DNA of 64,000 nt from Croceicoccus hydrothermalis (GTDB lineage Bacteria; Pseudomonadota; Alphaproteobacteria; Sphingomonadales; Sphingomonadaceae): NCBI RefSeq assembly GCF_022378335.1, contig NZ_JAIQCI010000014.1, positions 1-64,000 on the forward strand, in the 5' to 3' direction. The position numbers and the translations under genes were made by a program. How positions within the stretch are numbered: the stretch's first letter is position 1; each line of letters begins with the position of its first letter. Under the pieces are notes generated by a model. The model saw only the letters and a list, made by a program, of their open reading frames with translations. It was not told the DNA's origin and made no database searches. Of the stretch, positions 62,110 to 64,000 are shown piece by piece.

Positions 62110-62936
62110 GCCGGATTGAATTCCAGCACGGCGGAGTAGCTCGCACGGCGTCCACCGTCCGCTTTGGCGGATGTCTCGATGAAATACATGCCGGGCACCT
62201 CGGCGGTGAGCGTGACCAGCCCGTCCGCGTCGGTGGACATCGTCTCGATCCCCGCCTCGTCGCGATAGCGCGTGTCGCCCTTCACGAATTCGATCTCCAT
62301 CTCGGCGGGCTTTCCGTCGAGGAGGAAGCGGAACTGTGCCGGTTCGCCCGCGATCAGATCGTTGGGATGGGTGACGGGCACCATCTCGATGCCCTTGCCG
62401 GTGGGCTGCAACGCCGTTTCATTCGGCGCGCCAAGCGTCACGAAGGTTTCGACCCGGCTCGATACCGCGGTGAGCTGCACCTCCGTGGCGCCTGCGGGAA
62501 TGGCGGTGTCCGCCTCCGCCGCGGTGCCGCGCCACCGTTTCGCCTCGCCATTCAGCATGTAGCGTCCGAACATTCCCTCGCTCGCCAGCGCGATGCGATA
62601 GGTGCCTTCGGTTTCGAGCGGCACGTCGAACACGCTGCGATATTTGCCGGTGCCGATGATGGCGGGCGCAACCGCATTACCGTCGGGACCGGTCACGACC
62701 AGATCGTCCAGTCCCGCGGCATGATGGTCGAAATTGAACAGGGCGTTGGAAATGGCGGCATCGACCGTCACTGTCTCGCTCTGCCCCGAAAGGACGGTGG
62801 CGGACGGCAGCAACCAGCGGCGATGCGCCTGCGCCGGGGTGGCGAGCGTCATGCCGACGACGCCGGCGAGAGCGAGGGCGGTCAGTGTCCGGCGCAGGCG
62901 CCGTCCGGGTTTCGTGCCCTGCGATGTCATGGTCAT
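62106..62936 (-). CDS. DUF4198-type periplasmic protein
   Basis: A 276-residue secreted protein of the DUF4198 family. The signal peptide (LTALALAGVVGMTLATPAQA) ends before HRRWLLPSATVLSGQSETVTVDAA. The first residues of the mature protein, including the His, are a metal-ligand-like start common in this family. Further on are FNFDHHAAGLDDLVV and a later AEMEIEFVKGDTRYRDEAG. AAGGAG lies seven bases upstream of the chosen ATG (62936). The family occurs with metal- and iron-uptake genes, but its exact role is not established. Its stop is coupled to apbE. Confidence 0.85.
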   Translation of the reverse strand: MTMTSQGTKPGRRLRRTLTALALAGVVGMTLATPAQAHRRWLLPSATVLSGQSETVTVDAAISNALFNFDHHAAGLDDLVVTGPDGNAVAPAIIGTGKYRSVFDVPLETEGTYRIALASEGMFGRYMLNGEAKRWRGTAAEADTAIPAGATEVQLTAVSSRVETFVTLGAPNETALQPTGKGIEMVPVTHPNDLIAGEPAQFRFLLDGKPAEMEIEFVKGDTRYRDEAGIETMSTDADGLVTLTAEVPGMYFIETSAKADGGRRASYSAVLEFNPA

Positions 62937-62970
62937 GCTGCGGCTCCTTGTGTGGGTCGTGTGGTGTGGG

Positions 62971-63513
62971 TCATGGATTGATGGTGAGCGTGACGGTGCC
63001 GAGTTCCTTCGAACCCTTTGCCGATTTGGCGATGCGTCCGCCGCCCCAGCGGAACGGGATCGACACGATCTCGCGCCCGCCAACCTCGCGCGCGGCCTCG
63101 ACGCGAAGGACGTAGTTTCCGGCGGACAGTGCACGGGCGGCGCGGGCGGGCACCTTGATCGCGTGGCGGCCGGGCGCGCGGGTCGGCCCGGAAATCCCGT
63201 TTATGGGCAAGTCAAGCGATCGGCCCGACTTGCGCCACCAGGTCCGGATGTCGCTCAACCATTTGCGCCCTTCGCCTCCACGCATGTCGGTATCGTACCA
63301 CACGGCGACATCGGCGACGGCCTTGCCCGATCCGTCCTCGATCCATGCGGCGAGATAGGGGCGGTGATATTCCGCCACCGAAAGGCGGGGAATTTCCACG
63401 CCTACGGTCATGTCCTGTGCGGCGGCGGGCGCGACGGCGAATGTGGAGCCGAGCAGGCCGACCGTGACGCGCGCCGCGATGCGCGCATGGGGGGCGGGGG
63501 TGGAAAAATGCAT
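62971..63513 (-). CDS. DUF2271-type periplasmic protein, possible flavinylation target
   Basis: A 180-residue secreted protein with a signal peptide (VGLLGSTFAVAPAAAQ) and a DUF2271 core (SVAEYHRPYLAAWIEDGSGKAV, WLSDIRTWWRKSGRSLDL). The segment NGISGPTRAPG (105-115) resembles the SGAT-type FMN attachment motif, with Thr111 as candidate acceptor, except that Pro replaces the usual Ala. DUF2271 proteins beside apbE and PepSY genes are thought to be covalently flavinylated. The gene lies between the PepSY and DUF4198 genes, 34 bases from the latter. Confidence 0.85.
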   Translation of the reverse strand: MHFSTPAPHARIAARVTVGLLGSTFAVAPAAAQDMTVGVEIPRLSVAEYHRPYLAAWIEDGSGKAVADVAVWYDTDMRGGEGRKWLSDIRTWWRKSGRSLDLPINGISGPTRAPGRHAIKVPARAARALSAGNYVLRVEAAREVGGREIVSIPFRWGGGRIAKSAKGSKELGTVTLTINP

Positions 63514-63526
63514 CGTCGCGTCGACC

Positions 63527-64000
63527 TCAATGTTGGATGAAAATGATGATGAGCAGCGCCGGTATGGCAAACCCCGCCCCGACCAGCGGCCAGGTCGAAC
63601 GCCGTTTCTTCGCATGGAGCCAGAGCAGGAACAGCCCGCTCAAGGCAAAAACGAAGCAGGCGATGGAGAATATATCGATGAACCAGCCCCATGCCGTGCC
63701 GGTATCGCGCGCCTTGTGCAGATCGTTGAGATAGGAGATCCAGCCCCGGTCGGTGCGTTCCATGATGACGTCGCCGGTCGGCAGATCGAACGCCACCCAT
63801 CCGTCGCCGCCGGGGCGGGGGAGGGGGACGTAGACTTCCTGTTCCGACCATTCGGCGGCGCGCCCGGCGAGCGCGGCATCCAGCGTTTCGCGCGACCATT
63901 GCACGATCGATGCGGGCATTTGCGGATCGTCTTCGCGCTGCGCCGCCTGAAGAGCGCGGAGCAGGGAGGGTTGCAGCGTGTCCTCGACCGTGACCACGAC
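63527..64000 (-). CDS. PepSY-domain transmembrane protein (partial, runs off window)
   Basis: The gene runs off the window at 64000, so the N-terminus is missing. The visible 157 residues carry a PepSY-type region (VPLPRPGGDGWVAFDLPTGDVIMERTDRGWISYLNDLHK) and two membrane helices (WGWFIDIFSIACFVFALSGLF and WPLVGAGFAIPALLIIIFIQ). Such proteins carry electrons across the inner membrane to flavinylated partners or ferric reductases. The DUF2271 gene follows after 13 bases. The true start is probably about 30-40 codons upstream. Confidence 0.8.
   Translation of the reverse strand, partial: VVVTVEDTLQPSLLRALQAAQREDDPQMPASIVQWSRETLDAALAGRAAEWSEQEVYVPLPRPGGDGWVAFDLPTGDVIMERTDRGWISYLNDLHKARDTGTAWGWFIDIFSIACFVFALSGLFLLWLHAKKRRSTWPLVGAGFAIPALLIIIFIQH

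Overview
The window is GC-rich (roughly two thirds G+C by eye), densely packed chromosomal DNA from an alphaproteobacterium, most likely order Sphingomonadales and plausibly the Erythrobacteraceae. The signs are a giant NAD-glutamate dehydrogenase, MipZ, a tonB-exbB-exbD-exbD cluster, TonB-dependent iron uptake, a PQQ-type sugar dehydrogenase and many ATGA/GTGA-coupled cistrons. I see no IS element, prophage, integrase, CRISPR array or rRNA. One tRNA gene (Thr-TGT) is present.

Layout. 0-5.6 kb: a small membrane protein, a PQQ-type dehydrogenase lipoprotein, a large two-CHRD-domain surface protein and an esterase. 5.6-9.8 kb: a cobalamin riboswitch driving cobT-cobC-cobS-cobD-cobU, the late and salvage steps of B12 synthesis. 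9.9-11.9 kb: an Rsb-type partner-switching module (response regulator-PP2C phosphatase, STAS antagonist, HATPase kinase). 11.9-13.3 kb: a putative porin and a GAF protein. 13.4-22.3 kb: a chemotaxis locus with a divergent CheB-like gene, an MCP, a CheS-like STAS protein, cheA, cheR, cheB, cheD, cheY, cheW and an unknown small gene. 22.3-31 kb: NAD-GDH, panC, mipZ with a J-protein, and phosphomannomutase. 31-37.6 kb: a large Lhr-type helicase, the TonB/ExbBD energising complex and an unknown secreted protein. 37.8-43.1 kb: hom, glpX, prs, a HisN-type phosphatase, a small membrane protein, rpmI and rplT. 43.2-50.2 kb: an amidohydrolase/beta-propeller fusion, a globin-coupled MCP, radC, phnA-like and tRNA-Thr. 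50.6-57.2 kb: a DUF429-like gene with rarA, a glycosyltransferase with a queuosine-precursor transporter, a PfkB kinase with a LOG protein, and cdd. 57.2-64 kb: an iron-acquisition and membrane-redox locus (TonB-like protein, siderophore receptor, PiuC, ApbE, DUF4198, DUF2271, PepSY protein cut by the window edge).

How the genes work together. The two most interesting systems are the chemotaxis locus and the iron/flavin locus. The chemotaxis locus has two CheB homologues with complementary defects. The divergent one has an intact receiver but has lost the catalytic Ser and His of the methylesterase. The one inside the operon has an intact esterase triad but a degraded receiver. With a CheS-like STAS protein upstream of cheA and a C-terminal DWSEF tether on the MCP, this suggests an adaptation circuit in which phosphoryl acceptance and demethylation are split between two proteins. 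The iron locus couples a TonB-dependent receptor and PiuC to a PepSY/DUF2271/DUF4198/ApbE module of the kind linked to extracytoplasmic flavin-based electron transfer, which suggests reductive release of iron. Functional statements rest on motifs read by eye; no database search was possible.
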